A DNA stretch of 64,000 nt from Straminergon stramineum (Eukaryota; Streptophyta; Bryopsida; Hypnales; Calliergonaceae): NCBI GenBank assembly GCA_963920665.1, contig OY987268.1:19718501-19782500 (forward strand). Direction: 5' to 3'. The notes under the pieces are model-generated. The model was not told the DNA's origin, searched no databases, and was given only the letters and a program-made list of their open reading frames with translations. This document shows, in pieces, positions 48,950 through 60,929 of the stretch. Positions within the stretch are counted from its first letter, which is position 1. Each line of letters begins with the position of its first letter. A program made the position numbers and the translations under genes.

Positions 48950-51900
48950 GGGTCCAACTATCTACATTCTATAGCATCTATTTCAATTTTGTGTAAATTG
49001 AGCAAGGAGAGGGGATGGAACAATATTTTATTCTACAACAAAAGAGACCCTTATTTCAATTCTAATTGTTCCACTAATGAAAGACACGTGAGGATGTTCT
49101 AGGAGACTCTACTTCAATTTCCCATGGTAATACTAATCAATTAAAGACAAAGTTGATTCATGAAATGAATTTTTCATATCACACGGTTAGTGCTATCTTT
49201 TCTATAATGGTTTAGTAACAACCTCAAATATTATTGTGTACAAAGTGTATCTAAGATAAACTTAGTTGAAGACCATGTAAAATTTTAAGTGGAAAAATTA
49301 GCCTAGTGGCAATAGATTTTGTGGCAACATTGAGCAAAAATTTAGATTGGAATGGCTAACATGAAGTTAAAAGCTCCACTAGCAACAATTTGTATTGGAA
49401 TTCAAGGAAATGTTCTTTTTGTGACAATTTCACAATCTATATGTGAAATTAGTATGTTGATTACATTGATTCACAAAAAGTCTAGAGCATGAGAGAGTAA
49501 TTGAGTAAGAGAACTAGAGAGGCATATATAGAGACTTAAGGGAGAAATCATTGGGTTTGTAAACCATAATGATGAGTTAGAAGAAATGGTGAAATCACTA
49601 ATGGAATCTTCACGTGGAGATAGAGGGAAGGAAGGAATTAGAGGTGGAAGTAGCTCAATATAAAAAAATTGTGAATGTAGAATCAAAATTGTTTGCACTA
49701 AAGGAGGGTTCGCTTGGCTTATAACTCCATAGTCATTTTAGAGGTTTGGAAGACTTAATTCATGATGGGGGGCAAGCCAAGAAAAGAAAGCAACTAAGGT
49801 CAATTCTACAACTAGAAGTCGTTGACTTCATTCAAAAATTTAACAAGGCTAATAGAAGGAAGAAGAGATTTTGGTGAAATGACTTCACCTAGAGGAAAAC
49901 TACCTAGGTACACAACTTCCATATCATATGGCCTTGATTATAATAATGTGTAATGCATTTTAGTCCAATCTCCAGGGATGTAATTTGTTTTTACAAAGAA
50001 AATTCTTGTAGACCTTTCAACTAGGAATCTAAAAACGTAATTAAATATATTAAATGAATATTTTTTTGAAGAAAAGAATAGTGTAAAAAATACAATTATA
50101 AGGGGTTTTTTTAGTACATGTATCATAGGCCAAGCTATCCATTTGGGGGGACTTTTTAATATAAATTTATTATTTTTCAAATAAATAAAATATAGTGAAG
50201 GAATTTTAATTTACATTAGAGGAAACTTCTTATATGAATTTTTTAAAATTATGTATAGGTGTTTCAATTTTTCATATTTATTGAGAAGTTTTTTTAATAA
50301 ATATGCACCCGAACATTGCAAACAAGGATTCTACCTACAATTATATGTGTCCCTCAAACGGGGAGTTTTAAATTTTTCATTTTTAATAAATTAATCATAG
50401 TAAAAAACTCAAAATTTGCAATTGGTGAAGACTTCATGCTCATGAGATTTCACCAAAAGAATTAACTTGAAACCTTCTTCAATGTTCATAAACGTGTGCG
50501 CCATAGAGCCCCTTATTTGGCCTATTTGTATGAATATGGAGGATTCAAAATAATGTATTGTTTGATGCCTTCATATGGACAACATGCCCAACTAGTGTGG
50601 GAATAGACCACCAAAATTTCAGCTCTAGGTCATTAACTTTGGGTACTCCCCAAATACAAAAACCAAAAGAATATAGAAAATGTTACAAATTATTTAAAGT
50701 GATTTTTAAATATAAAATTATTTTTTTAATTTTTTGAAGAATAAGTGATACAATTACAATCAAAACATTTAGAATTGTTGTTTTTGTTTTTGGCATTGGG
50801 TTTTTAATTCAAAATTTATAGCTTGGACCAAAATTAGTTTTGAAAACCACTACAAAAATTAAACAATCTTTCTTACAATCACCCAGTTAAATGTTGGCTT
50901 TGCAAAGGAAAATTTAACTTGTAGTTAGAGAAACATTGCAGACAAAGATTTAATAAAGGTGTTATTGAGACAAAAACATACTAGTATCTCAATAGTACAA
51001 TTTGTTTGTTAAGATTCCCTTCCAATCAAAAGATTTATAATCCACTAGATTTAAAAGGAGGTAATTACAATGAAGCCTTCTTGTGAAAAGTTCATAGTAA
51101 GAAGATGAGCTTACATTTAGCATTTGAGACATTCTTAGAGGTTATCCAAAAAGTTTCAATTTTTTCCAAATTGCATGAGATGACTTTTTGGAAAATCAAC
51201 CACTTTAACAAGTTGTGGGAAAACTCCACTAAAAAATTGGATAGAACTTTTAGTCATAGTAATATGTCCTAACAAGTTTTAAGGCATACTAACACTGAAA
51301 AGTACCAAAACTAGCAGCTCCATCAATTTTGAGTGGAATTTAAACAAATTTGATGCGTTGACCAATGTATCAAAAGCTTTCAACATTCAAATGAAGATGA
51401 AGAGGAATCTTTTCTTACTTCTACAACCCCCTCTAAACACTCAAGGTAAGTTAGAAACTTTGAAAAGTGCCAATTCCATCAATTGGGATTTTTATATTTG
51501 TTTGCCTTAACAATCCGTTGGCATTTGCAAGCCAAAATGACCTAGGAGGAAGGGATATGGGATCTTCTAGGCTAATTTGCGCCTTTTAAAACAATGTCAC
51601 AATCCATTTAGCATTTGGAGTGTTTTTTTTCAAAAGTTAAAAAATAGTTGAGCAAGAAAATGGACTTTAATAATTAGTAATTAGTGGTTGAATCTAGAAA
51701 CTTCTAGAGGTTAAACAAGGAAGGGGGGAGGGCCTTTGGAAAATATATGGAAGGTCATTCCCTCCTCTCTAAAACCACATCCGTTTTTTCTATTGTCGAA
51801 CCTCATTTTGAATGTGAAACTTTAGTATTTTGTTCAACATTGTATTTGGTCATTTTCCGAATGGTACATGGTATTTTTGAGCAAGTTTTACTCATCTTCT

Positions 51901-52900
51901 TGGTTTTGTGCACTCTTGAAGGACTTGGGGGTTCTTTCAAGCATTGGAACATTTGATTTTGTGCTTTGGATATTTTAAGTCTACTAATATTTTGGTCTTG
52001 TATAGATTCTTAAGTCATGTACTAATCCTAGGGAATTCCAACCAAATTCTAGCTATGCCATTAGTTGGAATTCTTTTAGAGTTTGCCTTAGTCTATGAGG
52101 TTATTTTGCACTAGCTCCTTATGTGGGGATTCCTAAATTTTGGAGAATATCCTTTAGAATCTTGATTTGCAAAACGTTGTCCGGTTCACTTATTATTTTG
52201 TGAAAGGCATTTTTCCTTTGTTTGTTTCTTTTCTTTCTACAATCTATGAGGTTGGGAGAAAGCTCTAGTTTTGCCCAATTCATTGTTAAAGTTGTGACAA
52301 TTTTCCTTGCCCTTTTGTTGTTAGTTGCATTACTCTATGCTACAGTCAGATTTGTTAAAAATTAATTCAAAATATAAATAAATAGAACATCCAATGAAAT
52401 TATAACATTGCATAGTTGAATAGTGGAAAAAATATTAATAAAAAATCTTAATCATATAAAAAAAATGAAGCCAAAGCCATGATTATTGGTAAAGTCGTAG
52501 GTATTGATAAAGTCCTAAGTGCCAATAAAACTGTAAAACTACTAAAGGTCATAGAATATTCTCAACTATGCTAAAGGTCATGAAATATTCTAAATCCTGT
52601 AAAATGAAATTCTAGGAATTCTAAATCAAGTTAACAAAAGGAAAATAAACTAAAAAAGAAATGATTTTGTGTGGGTCTAATGAATTTGACTCCAACGTAC
52701 AATAGTAGAATTGCCCCTAACAATGAAGCTTTCTACATTTCATTTTCTACATTTATCATTCTCTTTCTTTTATATATTTTTTCTGGACACACCATCTTTG
52801 GTAGGAAAGCTTTGAACCCCCTATTGTCTTGCTTATGTATTGGCTCCCTAAATTCACTCTTTATATGTCAATTGTTAATTAGATTTGATTTCGAAAATGA
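48950..52900. other. Long AT-rich spacer without gene
   Basis: Only short low-complexity frames are open. I saw no LTR pair, reverse transcriptase fragment or structural RNA. The frame at 52671-52904 is hydrophobic through T-richness only. Confidence 0.45.
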
Positions 52901-52929
52901 GTGAAAACAACCCAATTAAGATTCTTGCA

Positions 52930-53270
52930 AGGGTCCAATGCGTTACAATGAGAGAAAACTAGCCATGGTTCTCATACTAGGTCTAACATGTCACAATGCA
53001 AAAAAAATCATCTTGTAAGGACTTGGTGTGTCATGGTGAGAACCCCCCCAGTTCATGGTCCATTATGGGCCTCGCTAGTTGTTGATTGCAAAAAGATCAG
53101 TTAGGTCTCCTCAAGTACAATGTATTACTAGTGAAAGAAAGCATGTCAAGGCCTCGTAAGGGTTTGGCTAGTTGCTGATTGAAAGATAGCAAGTCCACGT
53201 CCCATAGGGTCTAGTAGTCATCGATCTAAAGAGAAACAAGATGTGTGGGCCCTAGAGAATCACCTACAAA
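52930..53270. repeat. Degenerate tandem repeat, units of uncertain length
   Basis: Variants of AAGGACTTGG or CCTCGTAAGG, CTAGTTG(T/C)TGATTG(A/C)AA and CATGTCA recur between 52930 and 53250. Copies are too diverged for me to fix a period. Confidence 0.35.
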
Positions 53271-54235
53271 AACAATATTATTTATCTACATTAAAGAATT
53301 TGTTCTCGCAACACATAGATGGGGATTATTCTTAGGAATTGAGCTATATTGTATGTAAAGCTTGGGGGAATTACCAACATATATCTATTTTAACTACATG
53401 CGTTAAGAGGGTATTTAAATTGGGGCAATAACATACTTGAAATATTTAAGGTATATTTTAGAGTATTCTAGACATATTATAATTTGATTTTGAAATTATT
53501 CCTTTTTTGAGTTTAAAGCACCCCACACTACATGTAAAATTTTATAATTTGGTAGAAATGTTACCTTTCAAGAATAAAAAGGAACCTATATTTTAACTCA
53601 CATGGTTTCCTAACTCAACTTAGGTGTCCTCCCAAGGTTGTAAAGGAAGTGATAATGTTAGCATTGAAGTACTAGGTGAGGTACTTGGAATTGTATTTTT
53701 TTTAATGTCAATGGTCTTTATGAGAAAAAAATCAAAATAAAGACTTCATATCTATGCGATTGTTTTCTAGGTTCTTATGGCATTTGACTTACATTTGTAC
53801 CATACGGATCTTGAAAATAAAATGTTGAGAATATTTGAAAATAACTAAAATGATTTATGTCAAGCTTCATTCTTAGTAGAAAAAGTAAGATCTTAAAAAT
53901 GAGATCTAAAAATAAATAAAATGAAATAATAGAAATAACAAAATCTCATAGTGCATATTATTCTAAATGCAATAAATAGTTAAAGATTGCTAATTTGGGA
54001 TTTTTTTTATTGAATTTGAAAAGAAAACCTTGAATAACTAATTAAAAATATATAATGTATACTACGATAAATTGAATTGTACAAAAGTGATATATACATC
54101 AACACTTATAGCTTTGCATGATATGTACTAAAGCTTTGTCATTCATCCAACATTTTATAACACATCTCTTAAATTCATGTATCATTTGTACCTTAACTTT
54201 TCAAGGATAGAGAAGACACGTTGTGTCCTTTCTCT
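53271..54235. other. AT-rich spacer, no gene seen
   Basis: Nothing coding or structured was identified here. Confidence 0.45.
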
Positions 54236-54239
54236 TTAA

Positions 54240-54815
54240 CCCCGAAAGTTCCAATGTCCCTATGGGGGACAAAATAGATTTCAGGTAGGTTCCTATGACC
54301 TCAATTTTTACTGATTTTTTTTGAAACTTTCTCGTAAGATAGAAAAAATTATTAGCTTTGGGGGAATATAATTTTTATTCCAATCGGAGCTCGGAAGCAA
54401 GAGTTATGCCACAATACCCTCAAAATAGGGAAGAGCGGGTAGGAAAAAAAATTTGTAAAAAATTGAAATATTTTTTTCATGATTTTCTTCTCATAGATTA
54501 TATTTTTGTCTAAATGTGAAGCTTTGATTCATCCCATTTGGATAAGTGATGTAAAAGACATAGATTTTCTTGTTTTACAAGCAATTGGAGCATCTTCAAA
54601 AAAAAACTTTTTCTTTCACTTTGAATGCTAATATCTTTCAATCCATACAGTCAAACATCATGAAAATTTCACTACATGAACCAAAAATATTTTGGTATAA
54701 GATCCTATGGTTAGATTCTAAAAAAAGTATTTTTTTCTAATTTCTTAGATGAATGCAATAGAAGTAGCAGTTTTGAGTGTTTTTTGACAGAAAAATGGCC
54801 TTGGGACTTCAGGGG
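54240..54815. mobile_element. TTAA-flanked, piggyBac-like MITE (element 3)
   Basis: TTAA occurs on both sides (54236-54239 and 54816-54819). The left end is CCCCGAAAGTTCC and the right end on the minus strand is CCCCTGAAGTCCC. 576 bp, no transposase frame. The interior differs from elements 2 and 4 and may be a separate subfamily. Confidence 0.75.
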
Positions 54816-54819
54816 TTAA

Positions 54820-55883
54820 AAAAAACCCAATTATATACCGTTACATTAAACAAAGTGATCTTGGAACATGTAGATGTGGATTGTTCCTGGGGTTTTAGTA
54901 GTATAATTTGTAAATGAAGTGATAACTCAACATTGATTAGAAAAAGTCTATAAAATAGAAATTGTTCTATTTATATTGAATAGTCTTTAATTCTAAAACA
55001 ACAAAAATGACTAACGCTAAGAAATCACCTACTATTCCTTCAAAAGAAATTTGTATCTCTAAAACAAAAGGCTAGTCCAGAGTGTAATTGAATCTCAATG
55101 CAAGAAAGTTTTGTAGTTATGGCATGTTTTAACTAGTTAAAGAGAGGTAGATTCAAACTAATAATACTCACTGCTTGCCTTGTGCAAATTTTCAATAAGG
55201 TGGGTATGAAGTAAAATTCTTATTGGTCTAGCAATGATAGAAATCTCTACTACTACCCACTGGTATTAACTTAGTAAGTGCATATCCACCTATCATAATC
55301 TAAATGCAAGAGCTTGTCATTGTTGTGACATGTTTTGATTGGTTAAGCAATCAAAGAAGTCAAACGGCTCAATTCTCCTACATTAAGCTTATGTCTGATA
55401 ATTGCAAAGTAGGCCAACCCATCAAAACTCAAAAGTAATCATAGGTCAGTACCAACCTCATCACCTATAGTGTGGTAGGTCCTAACCAACAATTATTTTT
55501 TGATAACTTGACTTACTTTGCAATTACCTAGTCCCTAATGAGACCTTCAAGTAGGAACATGAGGATGGTCAAGTGGATAGGAAGCTTTCCATTAGCAATC
55601 CTACATTGCAATAGACACAAAATTAGCGGTGTTGTGAAGATCAAGATTTAGGATTAAGATTTTGTGATACATCCCTTTACCATACATTTACATTATTGTG
55701 ATATAATACTAAGATTCATTACAACAACATAAAAAAAATCTTTAAAATGGTCAATTATTTTGCAAGCCTCTATGCGAATTAGAGTCACATGCACTTCAAA
55801 TTAGAATAGTATATAATCTCCTTCAAAGTTAATACAGACAAAATGAGTTTGTGGATAGAACAAAGAAATATGCTCTCCGAATA
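54820..55883. other. AT-rich spacer, no gene seen
   Basis: No gene, RNA or clear repeat boundary could be supported. Confidence 0.45.
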
Positions 55884-55887
55884 TTAA

Positions 55888-56807
55888 CCCTTGAAGGACT
55901 AAGGTGCATTTTTTGGCAATATAGTAATTTTAGGCAACTCATTGTGAATGGAAATATTTATTTATTTGTCTTTAAAATTTTCACATAACATGGGTACAAG
56001 GTTTTTCTTTAAGGCCCAACAATTTTCATAACTTTTGACAAAATGATTAAAAATTTATTGACTGATATGTACTTTTTACCCTTGGGTGTGCAATATAGGC
56101 AAATAAGTAAATATCCCTTTTTTTTAAAATAAAAATTTGAAATTGATTTTCTGGTTCCATATATAGAGAGAAAGCTTTGAATCATTTCATTTTGATCAAT
56201 GAGATGAAAATTATGAAGAGTTCTAGTTTGCAGGCAATTATAGAATCTGTACTCTAAAATAAACTTTGAAGTCCTTTATTTAACTCAATTTTCAACATTT
56301 TTGGAAAAAAATAAAATCATAGGATTTAAATTTTTTATTACTATGTACAACATTACAACCATTGGAATTGACATTTTTCAATTCGATAATGAAATTCTTA
56401 ACAATTTAGTATTTTGAATCATTATTAACTTCGTTTTACTTACTATTTTTTTTCCTATATGTTGTACAATTCTAGATGATTTGAATTTTTTCAACTATGT
56501 GGCCAACTTGCCTAGAAGAATGAATCCAAAGAAGCACCACCGGTAAGGATATTTTTTCATACAAATGTAATCTTGTGAAGTATAGTTGTTTGATTATTTG
56601 TAGGGCCAAAAATAAGATTTTTGTCAATTCAACTGTAAATATCTTGCAATCTACATGTGGGAATTTTTGAATTTTTTTTCACATCTTTTCAAATCAATGT
56701 ATTACAAGATCCAGTGGTTACATGAGTCCAAAATTGTTTGGTACTTGTACTAGAAATGGGAGGTTCGGAGCATTTTTGGTAAAAACGTAGTCTAAAAACT
56801 TTAGGGG
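55888..56807. mobile_element. TTAA-flanked, piggyBac-like MITE (element 4)
   Basis: TTAA flanks both sides (55884-55887 and 56808-56811). The left end is CCCTTGAAGGACT and the right end on the minus strand is CCCCTAAAGTTTT. 920 bp, collinear with element 2 through most of its length. No transposase frame. Confidence 0.8.
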
Positions 56808-56811
56808 TTAA

Positions 56812-57843
56812 AACAAATAATTCACTACAGTACTGAAGTTGTTAACCCTGTAAGGATAGGCTGGTCACTGTAGAAATCTTCTTTTTTGAAACAACATGAA
56901 TCATCTACTTTAAAAAAATTGAAAGTAATCATTGGAGGTCATACTACTGTGCAAGACCTCCCCTTTTTGCACAAAATTCCAATGATGAACAATGGCACTT
57001 TTGTCTCACATGCGAGAGTTCTCTGTCATCCATCGGACCACAGTGGTCTGCAGTGTCCTTACTTGGTTAAGGTCAAAGCTGGGAGTTGAGATTTTGTGAG
57101 ACTCATAAGAATGTATAATGGTTTCCCGAAGATATGTTATTACTGGGAATACTCCACAAAATGACTTCTAGCAACTCTGCAACTCAACTGCAATTGTTAA
57201 ACTGAATGATTTCACTTGCCCAGAACTCCGGCATTAGTTTCTTAAATGTTAAATTTGCTCTGCAAGAAGCTGGGTACTAAAACTACCCGCAAGCTGATCC
57301 ACTTGATCCCGAAACATGGTGTGTACTCGCATGTTCAACTACATGCATTGATTTCATCAAAAGCAACCCTGGGAAGACAAGAGAGTGAAATAGAAAGCTT
57401 CATTTCTCTGTGGTGCAAGCACCAAGTTCCCAATATCAATTGTGGGATCCAGGTTAGCCCTTCACTACTTTCATATCCTCTTTGCCCTACAAAAACCTGT
57501 AATTATCAAAAAAAAAAAAAGTAAAAAGAGAAAAAAGGAACGCAATATCTTCTCAAGCTAGGTTTCCAAGAACAAAGTCAAGCGAGGTTTAAGGGAATCG
57601 GTATTTGATGGTTGTGCCCAAACAATAATAGCCCCACAATAAGTTACAGGAGTAGTTCTGGCTATGTTTGGTCTGTTTAATACGTTTGAAAGATGTTGTA
57701 AAATCATAAAAGAATCAAGCTTCACTGTCACAACACAAATGAACAGCATCAGGGAGCTATACTAAGCATTCAGAACGATAAGAAACACACACATCCAGAC
57801 ACCCATTACATGCAGATTTCAAAAATACATACCTCCAGGCATT
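56812..57843. other. Moderate-GC segment next to the gene-fragment island; no gene named
   Basis: Plus-strand frames at about 56886-57089 and 57246-57455 are open. The second ends at a plausible donor (GGGATCCAG then GTTAGC), so exon remnants are possible, but I recognise neither peptide. The missing methyltransferase motif I exon of the adjacent minus-strand gene was looked for here and not found. Confidence 0.35.
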
Positions 57844-59060
57844 TCTGGCCATGGAACAGCTCTGGATGACTTAAAACGAACTCGGAGAGTAGAAAACCGG
57901 CAGGCCAGGAACTATACCTGTAAACACACATCCCAAGACAAACATCATATACTAATCTCTTGCACTATAGGAATTCACTTCAACAGATAGGATATTCTTT
58001 CCTGGATGTGCCAAAAGACCAAATACGCGACAATGTACCCACCTTAAAGGGCTGTTATGGTTCATACTTTCCGCCTCAAGATCCTTAACAATTTATCCAA
58101 GTTAGAAACGGACATTTACAGGCATGAACAGAAATTCTAATACTGCCATAACATCAACAATCCCTAGTCCCGACACATTACATGAGACGTGGCGTACCCA
58201 GTGTCACCAATTGCTCTGTCTCTTCCAAAATCTTCTTCGACCCAGACTTGCACGCCAGGTAGAGTCTAGACTTAAACGGAACTGCCTAAGTATAGCTTTT
58301 GTAGCACTTCGGAGCTATCTCAGAGGAGCCATCCTGTCACAGTTACGTAATATAAATTTCAAACCTTCACATTACAACATCCTAAATTGAATTGAAACCT
58401 AGCCTACACATATCTGAAAACCGAGAGTGAATGAAAATTCATGTACCAAGCAAACATAGGGTAACAACATTCATGCATATTCACGTATCAATTAGTTGCA
58501 CGGATATTGAAACAGACAATCGGATACCAAAATCGGCATGAAAAAGCATCAATCTACTAGATTTAAGAATCTAATAATTTCACATCCAAATTCCTCTTTG
58601 TTTCAAAAAATTGGTAACATGCAGATTAGCACACTAGACACATCATGCTCATGCTAGACTTTCATCATGCTTCAAATGCGGTTTCTCCAATTTCTCTTCC
58701 ATCACGAACGTGATTTTTACCCTTAAAGGACCAGCGAGCTCAAAATTGGTCTGGTATTTTTTCCAGACCCTTTGAGTGGGCCACATGGGGGACTATTTTT
58801 CATTCAATTTTCATTTAGTTTTAGACAAACACAAGAAATATCCTTTGTTGATTTTGGCAAAACACATTTTTCCCTGTCCGAATACATCAGAGGTTAAGTT
58901 ACATGAATTGATCGATTACCTGAGGTGGCAGCAAATAGACAGCATGAAGCTCATACAATCCATCCAAGACTTCCTCACCATCCCGTTCTGTTGCCAGAAT
59001 AATCTCCTTCAAAGTCCGCCTCAGGTACAACCATCCTGGTGTGTAAAGCTTGCAAGTTTT
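57844..59060 (-). pseudogene. Partial FAM86-type protein-lysine methyltransferase (eEF2-KMT family)
   Basis: Two exon-like segments on the minus strand match the N-terminal half of the FAM86/EEF2KMT family. One ends at 58920 (donor GTAATC) and includes LYTPGWLYLRRTLKEIIL and GLYELHAV. The other, 57909-57844, is bounded by AG and GT and reads SSWPAGFLLSEFVLSHPELF then HGQKCLE. Intact members carry GSGVG (SAM motif I) directly after this point, and no such exon was found downstream. A middle segment near 58330-58285 reads EIAPKCYKSYT then a stop, where the family has a similar CYR/CYK block. A TTAA-type small element lies in the intron. Either a decayed gene or a captured fragment; the good splice borders leave open a partly transcribed locus. 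Confidence 0.55.
58720..58893. mobile_element. Candidate short TTAA-type element in the methyltransferase remnant
   Basis: The left end CCCTTAAAGGACC follows TTTA; the right end on the minus strand, CCTCTGATGTATT, is next to TTAA at 58894-58897. The right terminus is weak, so this member is tentative. Confidence 0.4.
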
Positions 59061-59394
59061 CGCGTCCACTACACTAGAAGAGCGACCGTTAGAAACAACC
59101 TTCACCTCAAATAACCTTCACTGCCTGTGGTGATCCTTCTGCATGAGTTCTATGGCTTGACTCCTAAAATTTGCGGGTAAATCTAAATGGAACCACTATG
59201 GCGGAACATAGGTTTTGTTGAAATTAGGGTTTGTTGAGAGGGAGTCCTTTGCATTGTAATTTGCAAACACTGCAATGTTTTTCTTCAATTGTCAATGCTG
59301 TAATTGCGTTTTGAACTCTTCAGCATGTGCAAAGAGACTGTCAGGTCATACGAGTGCGATGAAACTTTTTGACAGCGTGTTATTGAATGAGCAG

Positions 59395-59503
59395 GAAGGC
59401 AGACGCCATAGCCAAGGAGGTGGGATGCATAGTTATAGCTCCTGATACCTACAGAGGAGAGAGCACCAGGTTCATTCCCAATCTGGCTCTCGGTACACCT
59501 CAG
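59395..59503 (+). pseudogene. Isolated exon resembling a dienelactone hydrolase-family alpha/beta hydrolase
   Basis: A 109-bp segment between AG and GT reads KADAIAKEVGCIVIAPDTYR then GESTRFIPNLALGTPQ. The pattern VIAPD-YRG fits the strand after the nucleophile region's preceding helix in plant dienelactone hydrolase-like proteins. No other exon of such a gene (catalytic Cys/Ser, Asp, His) was found nearby. Attribution rests on one short block and is moderate. Confidence 0.4.
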
Positions 59504-59806
59504 GTGCCTTCCTCTTCCTTTTAATTTGGGCTTGGCCATCTCATTTTCGTTTTTTAAGGAATACTCAAATAAGGAACAACATACGGGGTCGAACATTTGC
59601 TAGTGCATTTTCCCCTCATGCGTTAATGAATGAGTAATGCATGACTGGATTTGCCAAAGTCGTGATAGTAGAGCAACCTTCGTCCATACATTAAGTTCGT
59701 TATGCCCAGCCTCAGGTTGAAGACTTAATCTCCTCAAGTAGCTGCAACTAGAAACTGCAACTAAGTAGAGGCTCTATTGAAACTGATTCGTGTGACCTTT
59801 TTGTAG

Positions 59807-60020
59807 GTCGGTGAAGTGTGAAACCCTGAAATTGATCCAAACGTTTGTGGATAAAGCAGACGACGCGGAACTGATCGCGAAGAATTTTGTCCCAGCTATG
59901 AAGGATCCCATCCTGGGTGACTACGCCTACAACATGGCGGAGATCAAGCAGCTGTTGGTGAGGATCCTTGATACATTCAAGGGCACCGAAGTAGAAGACC
60001 TCAACACGTCCTCAGCTGAA
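59807..60020 (+). pseudogene. Isolated exon of exportin-1 (XPO1/CRM1)
   Basis: A 214-bp segment bounded by TGTAG and GTGAGT reads SVKCETLKLIQTFVDKADD, then KNFVPAMKDPILGDYAYNM. Plant XPO1 has SVKRETLKLIETF and FVPPMMDPVLGDYARNV at the same spacing, in the HEAT-repeat region. After this block the peptide diverges (AEIKQLLVRILDTFKG in place of the conserved REXEVL block). XPO1 is a protein of over 1000 residues, and no other XPO1 exon is present within the window, so this is a fragment. It is out of frame with the hydrolase exon upstream, so no fusion protein is implied. Confidence 0.65.
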
Positions 60021-60596
60021 GTGAGTGTTGTGTGCCGTCAATTGTATTTCATGTTTGATTTCGAGTTTCAAAATTGGATGTCCCGTCTTTGATCACGAAT
60101 GCTTGAAAACCTTCACGAAAACTCGGATTATGAGCACTGCTGTTCCAGTTATTGTTCAGGTCCTGCATTTGATTTGAGTAGCCTTGTGGATCTTCTATGA
60201 ATGACAGGGTAGCAATACCATCTCTTTGCGGCTTTCCAGTCAACAAGGAGCCAAAGGCACAACAGGTATTTTCATGCCTCCTTTCTTTGTTGTTTGTTGT
60301 TGTGAGTTCTTTGCAATTGATCCTGGACTAGTAGAAAACCCCGTAGGGTTTTTAGGGTGTGGGCTTCAGGGATATTGAATTAGGGTTGCCTGTGGAATTG
60401 TGAATTTTAGGAGTTCCTCCTGTTCTTTGTGGAGCACTTGATTTCAAAGTGGAATTGGATTTGGAATCAAAGTACCGGTGCCAGTGAACAAGAGCCTTGG
60501 TTCTGCTTCTCCCGGTTCTCAGAAGACGAGGGGTTCTGTCAGTGAGGCGTCTACATCTCTAGAATTAATATTGATGGCGTCTACATCAGCTTTCGT

Positions 60597-60821
60597 TTCT
60601 TCAGGTCCCTCCAGCAAGCCCAGATCCAACGATGCCACCTTCCAGATGAACGAATTCTCCATGACATCGTCGCCAACAATCAATTCCACAGCGTAAGCTC
60701 CCGATTGATGCTTCAGCTTCTCTCCCATCTTGGAAAAGTCTAGCGTATGCTCATACCCTAAAGTCGCCGAAGGCAAGACGAGGTAGACTTCGTCTCCACC
60801 ACTCTCGACGTGCCTGAGCTT
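60597..60821 (-). pseudogene. Fragment of ribophorin II (oligosaccharyltransferase subunit RPN2/SWP1)
   Basis: The minus strand reads KLRHVESGGDEVYLVLPS, then HTLDFSKMGEKLKHQSGAYA, then VELIVGDDVMENSFIW and LDLGLLEGPEE. Plant ribophorin II has the same order (KLRH, VLDFLGLVEKL, LSG-YD, VGDAVMENSF, LDLPEAPE). The frame is open from 60929 to 60519, but homology covers only about 75 residues, without the signal peptide or membrane segments of the intact protein. Intact RPN2 acts in N-glycosylation in the ER membrane. This is a fragment, perhaps a retrocopied or captured piece. Confidence 0.65.
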
Positions 60822-60871
60822 ACCGATCCCAACGTTCCCCGATCCAACGTTCCCAACGCGGCGCCGAAGTT

Positions 60872-60906
60872 CCCCGTTAGGGGAGCGTAAGGGGTTCCTA
60901 ACGGGG
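60872..60906. repeat. GC-rich hairpin next to the RPN2 fragment
   Basis: CCCCGTTAGG at 60872-60881 is perfectly complementary to CCTAACGGGG at 60897-60906, with a 15-base loop. It stands at the sharp boundary between GC-rich fragment sequence and AT-rich spacer. Confidence 0.8.
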
Positions 60907-60929
60907 CCCATAAAAACACATTGTCTCAT

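Noticed and set aside
56886..57524. Two plus-strand open frames next to the gene-fragment island
   Set aside because: Peptides are not recognisable; kept only as possible exon remnants in the spacer note.
59395..60020. A hydrolase-exportin fusion gene
   Set aside because: Joining the two exon-like segments shifts frame and meets a stop within five codons, so no fusion protein is supported.
60478..60696. Plus-strand Ser-rich frame
   Set aside because: It is antisense to the RPN2-like fragment, which has specific family similarity.
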